A model generated the notes under the pieces. It was not told the DNA's origin, did no database searches, and saw nothing but the letters and a program-made list of their open reading frames with translations. Source: Bacillota bacterium (GTDB lineage: Bacteria > Bacillota > Clostridia > Acetivibrionales > DSM-1351). Taken from it: a stretch of 58,743 bases of DNA. A program made the position numbers and the translations under genes. Numbering within the stretch: the stretch's first letter is position 1; the number at the start of each line of letters is the position of its first letter. The stretch covers positions 1 through 58,743 of the forward strand of contig JAEYHZ010000034.1 of assembly GCA_023409265.1 (NCBI GenBank), written 5' to 3'. Shown in pieces: positions 32,668 through 41,046 of the stretch.

Positions 32668-33828
32668 ATGAGTAAATTAGAACTGATAGCTACTTCAGCC
32701 TTTGGTATTGAAGCAGTTACTGCAAGAGAATTAAAAAAGCTGGGGTATTTGGAACAGAAGGTTGAGAACGGCAAGGTTACATTTTCAGGGGATGAAGCTG
32801 CCATTTGCAGAGCAAATCTATGGCTTAGAACTGCCGATAGGGTGCTTCTGAAAATGGGAGAATTTAAGGCGCTGAGTTTTGAAGAGCTCTTTGAGCAGAC
32901 CAAAGCTTTGCCCTGGGATGAGATTATTCCTGTAGACGCTGAGTTTCCTGTAGAAGGTAAATCAATCGATTCAAAGCTTTTCAGTGTACCTGACTGTCAG
33001 GCTATTGTAAAAAAAGCTGTTGTTGAGAAGCTGAAGCAAAAACATAAATGTGAGTGGTTTGAAGAAACAGGTCCCAGATACAGAATTGAGGTAGCCTTAT
33101 TGAAAGATACGGTTACACTAACCATAGATACAAGTGGTGCGGGTCTTCATAAGAGAGGCTACAGAAAACTTGTAGGAGGAGCACCCCTTAAGGAGACACT
33201 GGCATGTGCAATGATACTCGTAAGTCATTGGAATAAAGACAGAGTTTTACTGGACCCCTTTTGCGGAAGCGGAACCATACCTATTGAAGCCGCTCTTATT
33301 GGTAAAAATATTGCTCCTGGTCTTGGGAGGGAATTTGATGCCGAGAAGTGGAATATAATCCCTCAGGAAACATGGGATCGGTCGCGGGATGAAGCCTATG
33401 ATCTGATGGTTGAAGACAGGGAACTGCGTATACATGGTTCCGACATTGATGAGGAAGCAATGAGCCTGGCTCGTTACCATGCAAAAAAAGCCGGAGTGGA
33501 AGATGCAATTCATCTTCAAAGGCTGCCGGTTTCCGACATAAGCTCCAGATACAAGTACGGCGTAATAATATGCAACCCGCCGTATGGAGAGAGATTGGGA
33601 GAGAAGGACTATGTTGAAAAGCTGTACCGGGAAATGGGAACAGTTTTCAAAAAGCTTGACTCATGGTCTTATTATGTTATAACCTCAAACCTTGAGTTTG
33701 AAAAGCTTTTTGGACGGAAAGCAGATAAAAAGAGAAAACTTTATAATGGTAAATTACTTTGTAATTATTTTCAGTTCTTTGGACCACCACCTCCAAAAGC
33801 TTCTGAAACCAATGATTTTGCCAGATAA
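32668..33828 (+). CDS. THUMP-domain class I RNA methyltransferase
   Basis: The 386 residues have an N-terminal ferredoxin-like plus THUMP RNA-binding region (about 1-155, including DADRV-like LWLRTADRVLLKMGEF) and a C-terminal methyltransferase. The SAM motif is LLDPFCGSGTIPIEAALIGKNIAPG and the catalytic motif is IICNPPYGERLG, the N-P-P-Y type used for base N-methylation. It matches the YpsC/RlmL-N-like family that makes m2G in 23S rRNA. The start is ATG 32668 behind GAAAGG. An in-frame TTG at 32653 is less likely. Upstream it has 26-bp tandem repeats. Confidence 0.9.
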   Translation: MSKLELIATSAFGIEAVTARELKKLGYLEQKVENGKVTFSGDEAAICRANLWLRTADRVLLKMGEFKALSFEELFEQTKALPWDEIIPVDAEFPVEGKSIDSKLFSVPDCQAIVKKAVVEKLKQKHKCEWFEETGPRYRIEVALLKDTVTLTIDTSGAGLHKRGYRKLVGGAPLKETLACAMILVSHWNKDRVLLDPFCGSGTIPIEAALIGKNIAPGLGREFDAEKWNIIPQETWDRSRDEAYDLMVEDRELRIHGSDIDEEAMSLARYHAKKAGVEDAIHLQRLPVSDISSRYKYGVIICNPPYGERLGEKDYVEKLYREMGTVFKKLDSWSYYVITSNLEFEKLFGRKADKKRKLYNGKLLCNYFQFFGPPPPKASETNDFAR

Positions 33829-33960
33829 ATTTCAACCCGGTTTTTATGAGACTTATCACCAAATATGGATAAAAGAGGTAAAAAAATTGACGAGGTAATG
33901 CTATTTATAATAACATATTTATGTAGTAAAACGAGGCAATAGATATACTTCACCTATATA

Positions 33961-34078
33961 GGCGGACTACCGCTCTGGTTTTCAGGCGGTGAGCATATCC
34001 AATGTGTCCCTGAGGGCACCTTTGCCTAGTTGAGACGCGCTTAAGGCAAGAAAATTTATCTTCAATCGTAAAATTTTC
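33961..34078 (+). ncRNA. Candidate structured RNA before aroA
   Basis: Four hairpins follow one another: 33969-33990 (ACCGC/GCGGT extended by CTG/CAG), 34004-34019 (GTG-CCC/GGG-CAC), 34022-34049 (TTGCCT/AGGCAA) and 34050-34078 (GAAAATTT/AAATTTTC). The stretch is clearly richer in G and C than its surroundings and has no ORF. No riboswitch or T-box consensus that I know fits it. It could be an aroA leader or an independent small RNA. A poor promoter (TTGACG 33887, TATAAT 33906, short spacing) lies upstream. Confidence 0.4.
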
Positions 34079-34169
34079 CAGTGAACTTATGCGTGATAAG
34101 TAGCATGGAGAAATATTTGCAATTTAATGGGAATCTAAAGAAAATTTGGTAAAATGGTAGGTGAATAAT

Positions 34170-35444
34170 ATGATTTTAAAGGTAGTACCGTCAGAAGTCT
34201 CCGGAAAGGTGTATATCCCAGGCTCTAAATCCCATACAATAAGATCTATGTTTTTTGCAGGCCTGGCAGATGGGAATAGTGTTATAAGAAATCCGTTAAT
34301 ATCAAGTGATTCCATATCGGCGGTAAACTTATGCAAGGCCTTCGGAGCATCATATGAGCTTGAGGAAAATTGTTATACGGTGAGCGGTATCGGGGGAAAT
34401 CCTCAGGTGCCGGAAAATATCGTTGATGTGGGAAATTCCGGAACGAGTTTGAGACTTGGTCTTATGACTGCTGCACTGGTTCCCGGTTATACAGTTTTTA
34501 CAGGTGATTATCAAATTAGAAGAAGACAGATAGGTCCTCTGGTTAAAGCTATCAATAACCTTGGAGGAGAAGCCTATACCACACGGGGTAATGAATCGGC
34601 ACCTGTAGTTGTAAAAGGACGGGCAAAAGGTGGTTTTACTACATTAGACGCTGTTACATCACAATACTTATCATCAATTCTGCTTAACGCTCCTCTTCTG
34701 GAAAACGATACTCATGTAGAAGTTACAAGACTTAATGAAGTTCCCTATGTTGAAATCACGCTTTGGTGGTTGGATAAACTCGGGATTAAATATAAACATG
34801 ATAATATGAAAGAATTTTTCATACCCGGACGGCAAAAGTACTCGCAATTTGAATGTACTATTCCCGGAGATTTTTCGTCAGCAACCTTCTTTATGGTATT
34901 GGCTGCTATATCCGGACAGGAATTTGAATTGACAAACCTGGATATGACCGATCCTCAAGGGGATAAACGGGTTCTCTCAATCCTTGAGGATATGGGAGCA
35001 AAAGTAACTTATAACTCAGGCAGTATATCTGTCAAAGGCCAAAATTTAACCGGAAGAACAATTGATATGAATTCAATTCCCGATGCCCTGCCTGCTATGG
35101 CTGTGGCAGGGTGCTTTGCAAAGGGTGAGACCAGACTGGTTAATGTTCCGCAGGCCAGACTGAAGGAAACCGACAGAATAAATGTTATGTGCAAAGAACT
35201 CACGAAAATGGGGGCAGATGTGGAAGAACTGCCAGATGGACTCATTATAAGGGAAAGCAGTCTTAAAGGCTGCAGGGTAAGCGGTCATGACGATCATAGA
35301 ATAGTAATGTCTCTGGCAATAGCAGGCTTGAACGCTAAAGGAGAAACAATAATAGATACCGCTGAAGCGATGAATATCACTTTCCCTGATTTTGTAGGCT
35401 GTATAAGGGACTGTGGTGGAACCATCTCACTTCTTGAGGACTGA
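34170..35444 (+). CDS. aroA: 3-phosphoshikimate 1-carboxyvinyltransferase (EPSP synthase)
   Basis: This is the sixth step of the shikimate pathway: shikimate-3-phosphate plus PEP gives EPSP. The protein has about 424 residues in two inverse-alpha/beta lobes. Signatures include PGSKSHTIRSMFFAGLADG (substrate-binding Lys), VDVGNSGTSLRLG (the NSGT site), LDAVTSQYLSSIL, FSSATFFMVLAAI, DALPAMAVAGCFA and RLKETDRI. The Ser-His at the second position (SKSHT) and these motifs fit a divergent bacterial class. The start is ATG 34170, with AGGTG upstream; a GTG at 34161 is less likely. It leads an aroA-aroC-aroK cluster. Confidence 0.95.
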   Translation: MILKVVPSEVSGKVYIPGSKSHTIRSMFFAGLADGNSVIRNPLISSDSISAVNLCKAFGASYELEENCYTVSGIGGNPQVPENIVDVGNSGTSLRLGLMTAALVPGYTVFTGDYQIRRRQIGPLVKAINNLGGEAYTTRGNESAPVVVKGRAKGGFTTLDAVTSQYLSSILLNAPLLENDTHVEVTRLNEVPYVEITLWWLDKLGIKYKHDNMKEFFIPGRQKYSQFECTIPGDFSSATFFMVLAAISGQEFELTNLDMTDPQGDKRVLSILEDMGAKVTYNSGSISVKGQNLTGRTIDMNSIPDALPAMAVAGCFAKGETRLVNVPQARLKETDRINVMCKELTKMGADVEELPDGLIIRESSLKGCRVSGHDDHRIVMSLAIAGLNAKGETIIDTAEAMNITFPDFVGCIRDCGGTISLLED

Positions 35445-35488
35445 TTTAAATAATAAATAATTTTTATAAACATATATGGAGGCACTAG

Positions 35489-36667
35489 ATGGTTGGAAAC
35501 ACATTTGGGAGAATATTTCGTGTAACAACGAGCGGAGAATCCTATTCGGGCGCTTTCCGGAAAAGCGAAAACATACCGCCGGAACTGTGGGGTGGTCTGG
35601 TGGTTATTGTTGATGGTGTACCTGCAGGAGTAAAAATTACTTCACAGATCATACAGGAAGAATTGGATAAAAGAAGACCCGGTCAGTCCAAGCTTCATAC
35701 ACCCAGGTCGGAAGCAGACAAGGTATATATTTTTTCGGGTGTAATGCAGGATGATACTACTACCGGCGCTCCTGTTGCCATGCTGATACCAAGCAGCGAT
35801 ATAGGAGACAGGCATATTGAACAGCACAGAAACAATAAGGATATGCTGAGACCGGGACAGGCGGCATATCCTTATTACAAGAAGTATGGTGAGCACTCGG
35901 ATTATCTTGGAGCAGGCAGAGCATCGGCCCGCGAAACAGCAGCGAGGGTTGCAGGAGGAGCTGTTGCAAAACAGATTCTTGACAGGATGGGTATTGATGT
36001 AATAGCTTACACGGTTGAATCCCATGGAATTAAAGCAGGCCCTTTTACTTATGAACAGGCCAGGCAGAACTACAGAACCAATGAAATCAACTGTCCGGAT
36101 CCGGAAGTTGCTAAGGTTATGACCGAGGATTTGCTGCAGGTAATAAAAGAGGGGGATTCCTGCGGGGGTGTAATAGAAATAATTGCAAAGGGTGTGCCTG
36201 CCGGATTGGGAGAGCCCGTATTCGACAAACTAAGTGCTACGCTAGCTCACGGGCTTATGTCCATTGGAGGTGTTAAAGGAATCGAAATTGGCGAGGGTTT
36301 TGGAGTTTCCTCCAAAAAAGGTTCAGAAATGAATGATACACCATATTTTGATAAGGAAACCGGCCGGATAAGGTTTAGGACAAACAGAGCAGGAGGAATG
36401 CTCGGTGGTATTTCAAACGGAGAGGAGATTCGAATACGTGTTGCTGTAAAACCGACACCTACAATTATGCAGGATCAGCTTACAGTTAACGTCCAGACAC
36501 TTGAGCCTGTAGTTCATAAATTTGCATCAAGAAGCGACCCCTCACTTGTGCCTAGAGTGTATGCAATCTGTGAGGCCATGGTCAGGATAGCACTGGTAGA
36601 CAGTATAATAATGTCCACCGGCATGAGAAGTATCACCGAAATGGATACCAGGTGGGACAGCTTATGA
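35489..36667 (+). CDS. aroC: Chorismate synthase
   Basis: It converts EPSP to chorismate with reduced FMN as cofactor. The 392 residues are the normal length. It begins NTFGRIFRVTTSGESYSGA, a variant of the usual GxxFxVxxxGESHG, here with Tyr in place of His. GAGRASARETAARVAGGAVAK and KPTPTIMQDQLTVN are the other family signatures. It is 44 bases after aroA with GGAGG at the right distance. Its stop overlaps the aroK start. Confidence 0.95.
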   Translation: MVGNTFGRIFRVTTSGESYSGAFRKSENIPPELWGGLVVIVDGVPAGVKITSQIIQEELDKRRPGQSKLHTPRSEADKVYIFSGVMQDDTTTGAPVAMLIPSSDIGDRHIEQHRNNKDMLRPGQAAYPYYKKYGEHSDYLGAGRASARETAARVAGGAVAKQILDRMGIDVIAYTVESHGIKAGPFTYEQARQNYRTNEINCPDPEVAKVMTEDLLQVIKEGDSCGGVIEIIAKGVPAGLGEPVFDKLSATLAHGLMSIGGVKGIEIGEGFGVSSKKGSEMNDTPYFDKETGRIRFRTNRAGGMLGGISNGEEIRIRVAVKPTPTIMQDQLTVNVQTLEPVVHKFASRSDPSLVPRVYAICEAMVRIALVDSIIMSTGMRSITEMDTRWDSL

Positions 36668-37197
36668 TAAATGATATCAATCCCGAAAAAACATCCTGTC
36701 CTAAAGCTTATAACAATATTATACTCATAGGCATGCCCGGAACCGGTAAATCCACAGTAGGAAAGCTTTTAGGGGAACTGCTGGGATATGATTTTATTGA
36801 TACTGATCAGCTTATCTCCCGTAGGGCCGGAAAGACTCCAAGACAATTGGTTGAGGAAAGCGGACGTGATTTTTTTCTCAAGGTTCAGGATGCTGCTGTA
36901 TTGGATATCGGCTGCAATAACTGTGTAATAGCTACAGGTGGAGGCCTGGTGCACAGCAATATTGCCATGAAGCATCTGAAAGAATTAGGGAAAATTATAT
37001 TTCTGAACACGAGTTATCAAGTTATTGAGGAGAGAATGGACAAAACAAGAAAATTAGTAAGGTCGGGAGGATCTCTGCAGGATTTGTACAAGGAACGGAT
37101 TCCATTGTACATGAAGTATGCAGATACAGTTATTGAGTGTGACAACACAGATCCTGAAAGTATATGTAAAGGGATTATCAGTTTTTTAGGATTATGA
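36664..37197 (+). CDS. aroK: Shikimate kinase
   Basis: It phosphorylates shikimate at position 3. It has about 177 residues. The P-loop is GMPGTGKSTVGKLL, the shikimate-binding DT is in FIDTDQLISRRAG, GRDFF follows, and ATGGGLVHSN is the third binding motif. The LID region (TRKLVRSGG) is present. The start ATG 36664 overlaps the aroC stop (ATGA), so the two are translationally coupled. A 12-residue N-terminal extension before the usual start is seen. Confidence 0.94.
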   Translation: MINDINPEKTSCPKAYNNIILIGMPGTGKSTVGKLLGELLGYDFIDTDQLISRRAGKTPRQLVEESGRDFFLKVQDAAVLDIGCNNCVIATGGGLVHSNIAMKHLKELGKIIFLNTSYQVIEERMDKTRKLVRSGGSLQDLYKERIPLYMKYADTVIECDNTDPESICKGIISFLGL

Positions 37198-37244
37198 TGT
37201 TTGGTAATATATTGATTTAGCCATAAATATATGTAAAGGGTTAA

Positions 37245-37293
37245 AGAGCCTGTCTCAAAAATGACGAGTGCAATCAGATTTTAAACAGGCTCT
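37245..37293 (+). repeat. Inverted repeat before the Spo0A-like gene
   Basis: AGAGCCTGT (37245-37253) pairs with ACAGGCTCT (37285-37293). The 3' arm ends 11 bases before the start codon, where a ribosome site should be, so folding could limit translation. It could also be the aroK terminator without a T run, or the relic of a small element. Confidence 0.5.
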
Positions 37294-37304
37294 AAAGAGA
37301 AAAA

Positions 37305-38054
37305 ATGAATAAAATAAGGGTTTTGATAGTAGATGATAACATATTAACTTCTAAGGCACTATTTGATAGATTAAGTGAGTGCCAGGATTTTGAAATGCTC
37401 AGTATGGCAAAGGATGGCCTTGAAGCAATAGAATTTATAGAGAGAGAACAACCCCATGTAGTTTTATTGGATATCATAATGCCAAAACTGGACGGAATAG
37501 GTGTTCTGGAGCATGCCAACGCCAGGAAGGGAGAAAACCGTCCCCTTTATATAATCTATTCAGCGGTAAGTCATGAAAACTATGTTGCGAGAGCTATGAA
37601 CCTGGGGGCCGATTATTATATAATTAAGCCTTTTGACGAATCAGTTCTGGCTTTCAGAATTAAACAACTGTATATGGACTCCAATATCAAACAATTTTCC
37701 AAAAAGGAATTTAAAGTGAATTTGCCACAAAAACAAAAAAACAGGTATGACGATGAATTAAAGATATTGGCTACAAAATATATGAGGGAATACGGGCTTA
37801 AAGCTCATATGACAGGTTATTGCTACATAAGGGATATAGTGACAGAGTCGTTTGACAGCTATTGTCAGAACGGAAATCTCCCGAAAGGCATATACAGGGA
37901 AATAGCATCTAAAAATAATGTATCAATTCAAAAAGTAGAGAGAGCTATTAGGAACTGCATAGAGAATGTGCTCCTCCATAACAGGATTGAAAAGAAACCC
38001 ACCAACTCGCAAGTGATTTGTCAGCTGATAGAAAAAATTAGAACTAATAATTGA
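37305..38054 (+). CDS. Spo0A-type response regulator (paralogue)
   Basis: This is a 249-residue response regulator. The receiver domain is intact: acidic pair IVDDN, phospho-acceptor VVLLDIIMP (Asp at about residue 56), and IIKPF Lys. The C-terminal domain (about 150-249) follows the Spo0A DNA-binding domain: AHMTGYCYIRDIV, GIYREIASKNNVSIQKVERAIRNCIE and KPTNSQVICQLIEKIR. Conservation is clear but weaker than expected for the main sporulation regulator, and the neighbours are aromatic-pathway genes and HU rather than spoIVB, so I read it as a second, divergent copy. The ribosome site is weak. Confidence 0.8.
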   Translation: MNKIRVLIVDDNILTSKALFDRLSECQDFEMLSMAKDGLEAIEFIEREQPHVVLLDIIMPKLDGIGVLEHANARKGENRPLYIIYSAVSHENYVARAMNLGADYYIIKPFDESVLAFRIKQLYMDSNIKQFSKKEFKVNLPQKQKNRYDDELKILATKYMREYGLKAHMTGYCYIRDIVTESFDSYCQNGNLPKGIYREIASKNNVSIQKVERAIRNCIENVLLHNRIEKKPTNSQVICQLIEKIRTNN

Positions 38055-38068
38055 TTTTAAAAAATACA

Positions 38069-38095
38069 AAAAGCCCTGAGTTACTCAGGGCTTTT
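38069..38095. terminator. Bidirectional terminator
   Basis: AAAGCCCTGAG pairs with CTCAGGGCTTT around TTA, flanked by A and T runs. It separates the Spo0A-like gene from convergent hup. Confidence 0.9.
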
Positions 38096-38130
38096 ATGTA
38101 GTGTACCCCATAAGGGGTCCATTGATCTCA

Positions 38131-38406
38131 TTAGGCGTTAACGTTATCCTTCAAAACCTTACCAGCCTTAAATACTGGAGCTTTTGATGCAGGGATAGTT
38201 ATTTCTTTCTTAGTCTGTGGGTTTCTACCCTTTCTTGCTGCTCTTTCTCTTACTTCGAAGGTTCCGAAACCAACTAAAGTAACTTTGTCGCCAGCCTTGA
38301 GAGTATCCTCAACTGAAGAAATAAATGCATTCAAAGCAGCTTCACTATTTTTCTTGTTCAGGCCTGATTTTGAAGCAATTGAGTTAATTAAATCTGACTT
38401 ATTCAT
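38131..38406 (-). CDS. hup: HU-family DNA-binding protein
   Basis: This 91-residue histone-like protein bends and compacts DNA as a dimer. It begins MNKSDLINSIASKSGL and contains the signature GFGTFEVRERAARKGRNPQTKKEI with the DNA-contacting beta arm (RKGRNPQT, Pro at about residue 64). It is a monocistronic gene transcribed leftward, with AGGAGG before ATG 38406. Confidence 0.97.
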   Translation of the reverse strand: MNKSDLINSIASKSGLNKKNSEAALNAFISSVEDTLKAGDKVTLVGFGTFEVRERAARKGRNPQTKKEITIPASKAPVFKAGKVLKDNVNA

Positions 38407-38531
38407 TATACAACCTCCTAAAAATGGAATTCGACAATATTTTATAATGAAAGTTCGCTAAAGTCAAGCCTTTCAAGGCAAAATAGTTATTTTGTACCAG
38501 CAAAATAGGAAATTTTTTAGCAATATCCGTG

Positions 38532-38915
38532 CTAATTAGGTACAACATGTATCTCAATGCTATCCAAATTTGCTTTTAATGATTTATAAAAATAGTTTTC
38601 ACTATGGTCTCCTTTAGAATCACCCATAACCAAAAGATCGATTTTATTTTCGCGAACGTATTCAACTATGGTTTCAACAATGTCGTCCGATCTAAGAACA
38701 GTCAGATTTGCTCCGACAGATTTCGCAATACCAAAAAGGTATTCAAGTGCTTCTCCTTCTTTTTCATTGTCAAGAAAGCTCCAACTGTTTTTAGCTACGT
38801 GAATTATATATACTGAATCTCCTTCATTAGAAAACTCCAGGGCTTTTTTAATAAGTCTCTCACAGGTTTTCTGCTGTGTGACGCAAACTAAAATATTACT
38901 CGCAGACGGGTTCAA
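38532..38915 (-). CDS. Universal stress protein family (UspA-like)
   Basis: This is a 127-residue single Usp domain. The first strand is ASNILVCVTQQKTCERLIKKA, with VYIIHVAKN and the C-terminal half DLLVMGDSKGDHSENYF. The ATP-binding motif (G-2x-G-9x-G-S/T) is poorly kept (GDSKGDHSENYFYKS), so nucleotide binding is doubtful. The start VCVTQQ also resembles the Usp domain of KdpD-like kinases. It is transcribed alone, leftward, behind AGGAGG. Confidence 0.82.
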   Translation of the reverse strand: MNPSASNILVCVTQQKTCERLIKKALEFSNEGDSVYIIHVAKNSWSFLDNEKEGEALEYLFGIAKSVGANLTVLRSDDIVETIVEYVRENKIDLLVMGDSKGDHSENYFYKSLKANLDSIEIHVVPN

Positions 38916-39009
38916 TTAATAACCTCCTTTCGATATACCTTAATTATACTAAAATTTTGATCATTTGTCTTTGAATATTCTATAAACATTGAGAAATGAT
39001 TAAATAATA

Positions 39010-39075
39010 ACTTCCCATTTTTCAAGGGGCCGTTTTCCGAAAATACTGCGTTGTTGTCAGTTGCAATAAAGCAAT
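39010..39075 (+). repeat. Second, truncated copy of the MITE-like repeat
   Basis: The stretch AATAACTTCCCATTTTTCAAG and the core TTGTTGTCAGTTGCAATAAA match the minus strand of 18134-18291 (AATAACATCCCATTTTTGAAG and TTGTCGTCAGCTGTAATAAA). The far terminal repeat is missing here. It lies in the promoter region of the fumarase genes. Confidence 0.65.
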
Positions 39076-39168
39076 TTCCATAGTTTTTTTAGGTTGTTTT
39101 CCTACGGTAAATACAGGTATAATTATTTAGTAAATTAAATTGTTAAATGATAAATAACGGAGGCTCCA

Positions 39169-40011
39169 ATGAGAGAAATTGAGGTTAATAAAATAATAGA
39201 TGCGGTCAGGGATTTATGCATGAAAGCTAATTATTATCTCAACAAGGATATACGAAATGCCATGGAGAACGGGCTGAGTAATGAAGAGTCCCCAATAGGG
39301 ACTGAAATTCTTGAAAAATTACTATTGAATGCTGATCTTGCAGCTGAGAAAAAAGTTGCTATTTGCCAGGATACCGGTATGGCTGTTGTTTTTGTTACCA
39401 TAGGCCAGGAGATCCATATCTCAGGCGGTGGCTTGGCAGATGCTATTAATGAAGGTGTCAGAAGAGGTTACAGGAATGGCTACCTGAGAAAATCAGTAGT
39501 CGGAGATCCAATTGAAAGGGTTAATACAGGAGACAACACTCCTGCAGTTATACATTACGATGTAGTTCCCGGAGATATTTTTAAGCTTGAGCTGGCTCCC
39601 AAGGGCTTTGGAAGTGAAAACATGAGTTCATTAAAAATGCTTAAGCCATCTGACGGAATAGACGGTGTAAAGAAATTTATACTGGAAACGGTAGACAGAG
39701 CTGGTCCCAATCCATGTCCACCCATTGTTGTCGGTGTCGGCATAGGCGGAACTATGGAAAAAGCCTCCCTACTGGCTAAAAGGGCCCTGCTGAGACCAAT
39801 TGATAAAAGAAGCAGTATTGAATATGTCAGGAATCTGGAGCTGGAGATGCTTCAAAAGATTAATGAGCTTGGCATTGGACCGGCAGGGTTGGGTGGAACA
39901 AATACAGCGCTGGCAGTCAATGTAGAAACATATCCGACACATATTGCGGGCCTGCCGGTAGCAGTAAACATCAATTGCCATGTGACCAGGCACGCTGAGG
40001 TTTTTCTTTAA
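39169..40011 (+). CDS. Class I fumarate hydratase, alpha subunit
   Basis: This 280-residue iron-sulphur subunit is part of a two-subunit fumarase/L(+)-tartrate dehydratase. Conserved Cys-containing motifs are AICQDTGMAVVF, AGPNPCPPIVVGVGIGGT and the C-terminal NINCHVTRHAEV, the likely ligands of the 4Fe-4S cluster. It also has GLGGTNTALAVNVETYPTHIAGLPVAVN. Fumarase is more likely than tartrate dehydratase in an anaerobe but cannot be proved. It starts at ATG 39169 behind CGGAGG. The beta subunit follows 62 bases later. Confidence 0.92.
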   Translation: MREIEVNKIIDAVRDLCMKANYYLNKDIRNAMENGLSNEESPIGTEILEKLLLNADLAAEKKVAICQDTGMAVVFVTIGQEIHISGGGLADAINEGVRRGYRNGYLRKSVVGDPIERVNTGDNTPAVIHYDVVPGDIFKLELAPKGFGSENMSSLKMLKPSDGIDGVKKFILETVDRAGPNPCPPIVVGVGIGGTMEKASLLAKRALLRPIDKRSSIEYVRNLELEMLQKINELGIGPAGLGGTNTALAVNVETYPTHIAGLPVAVNINCHVTRHAEVFL

Positions 40012-40073
40012 ACAATTACCAACAGGTCAATTACCTATAAATACAGACAGTACTATAAAACAGGGGGTATACC

Positions 40074-40628
40074 ATGCTTCACAATGTAATTGCTCCATTT
40101 GACAGGGAAATAGTAAAGGGCTTCAAAGCCGGGGATACAATTTCACTCAGCGGTATAATATATACAGCCAGAGATGCGGCACATAAAAAAATGATTGAAT
40201 TACTGAAAAATAATGAGCCTTTACCTTTTGATATAAAAAATCAGACCATTTATTATGTTGGACCTTGCCCCTCAAGAGAGGGCGAAGTAATCGGCTCAGC
40301 AGGACCTACGACCAGTTATAGAATGGATGCTTACGCGCCAGCCTTGATTGAACTGGGCCAAACGGGGATGATTGGCAAGGGCCTGAGAGGAGAAGAGGTA
40401 ATTGCGGCTATGAAGCAATATGGTGCTGTATATTTCGGCGCTATCGGAGGAGCTGGAGCTTTAATGGCAGAATGTATTAAAGGCCAGGAAATCATAGCTT
40501 TTCCTGAACTGGGTGCGGAGGCGGTAAGAAAATTGCAGGTTGAAGCTCTTCCACTGACAGTTATTATCGACAGTTACGGTAATAATCTATATGAAAGCGG
40601 GAAGGCACAATACAGGAAAATCAAGTAA
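40074..40628 (+). CDS. Class I fumarate hydratase, beta subunit
   Basis: This 184-residue second subunit corresponds to the C-terminal domain of single-chain class I fumarases. It has the expected GDTISLSGIIYTARDAAHKKM, YYVGPCPSREGEVIGSAGPTTSYRMD and MIGKGLRGEEVIAAM motifs, and ends with AVYFGAIGGAGALMAECIKG and LTVIIDSYGNNLYE. It forms one transcript with the alpha subunit and interconverts fumarate and malate in the incomplete citric acid cycle of such organisms. Confidence 0.92.
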   Translation: MLHNVIAPFDREIVKGFKAGDTISLSGIIYTARDAAHKKMIELLKNNEPLPFDIKNQTIYYVGPCPSREGEVIGSAGPTTSYRMDAYAPALIELGQTGMIGKGLRGEEVIAAMKQYGAVYFGAIGGAGALMAECIKGQEIIAFPELGAEAVRKLQVEALPLTVIIDSYGNNLYESGKAQYRKIK

Positions 40629-40735
40629 CATGCTTCTTTTTTCTATATTATTTTGTATATTTTTAAAATCCGTTAGTGTATAATAGTCGTATGCAGTTGA
40701 TGTGTTGCAAACTAATTTCAAGGAGGTTTTTTATA

Positions 40736-40939
40736 ATGGCTAAAGTAACAAAAGATATGATTATAGCAGATGTTTTAAATATGGATAGAGGAACAGTGCC
40801 GATTTTCTTAAACAGTGGAATGCATTGTCTTGGTTGTCCTTCATCATCAGGGGAAAGCATTGAAGATGCCTGTGCTATTCATGGTATTGATGCCGATAAA
40901 CTTATTGATGATCTTAATAAGTATCTTGAAGGTAAATAA
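40736..40939 (+). CDS. DUF1858-domain protein
   Basis: This small 67-residue protein has the DUF1858 pattern: ITKDM-like VTKDMIIADVLNMDRGTVPIFLNSGMHCLGCPSSSGESIEDAC and a C-terminal GIDADKLIDDLNKYL. The two Cys in HCLGC could bind metal or form a redox disulphide. Its function is unknown; relatives often occur next to iron-sulphur and redox genes, and here it follows an Fe-S fumarase. The start ATG 40736 is fixed by GGAGG. An upstream in-frame extension has no ribosome site. Confidence 0.88.
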   Translation: MAKVTKDMIIADVLNMDRGTVPIFLNSGMHCLGCPSSSGESIEDACAIHGIDADKLIDDLNKYLEGK

Positions 40940-40951
40940 AATATTATTTAA

Positions 40952-40996
40952 AGGCTTGAAACAGAACAATAATTTCTCGTTTCAAGCCTTTTTGAT
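40952..40996 (+). terminator. Terminator after the DUF1858 gene
   Basis: AGGCTTGAAAC pairs with GTTTCAAGCCT, followed by five T. Confidence 0.9.
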
Positions 40997-41046
40997 TTAA
41001 ATAGATTTATTTTATGAATCGCTTCCGATAAAGCATTAAAAAGGTA

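Noticed and set aside
33961..34078. Known riboswitch or SRP/6S RNA before aroA
   Set aside because: I compared it with the consensus cores I remember (c-di-GMP, fluoride, ZTP, THF, SAM, lysine, SRP, 6S) and none fits, so I left it unnamed.
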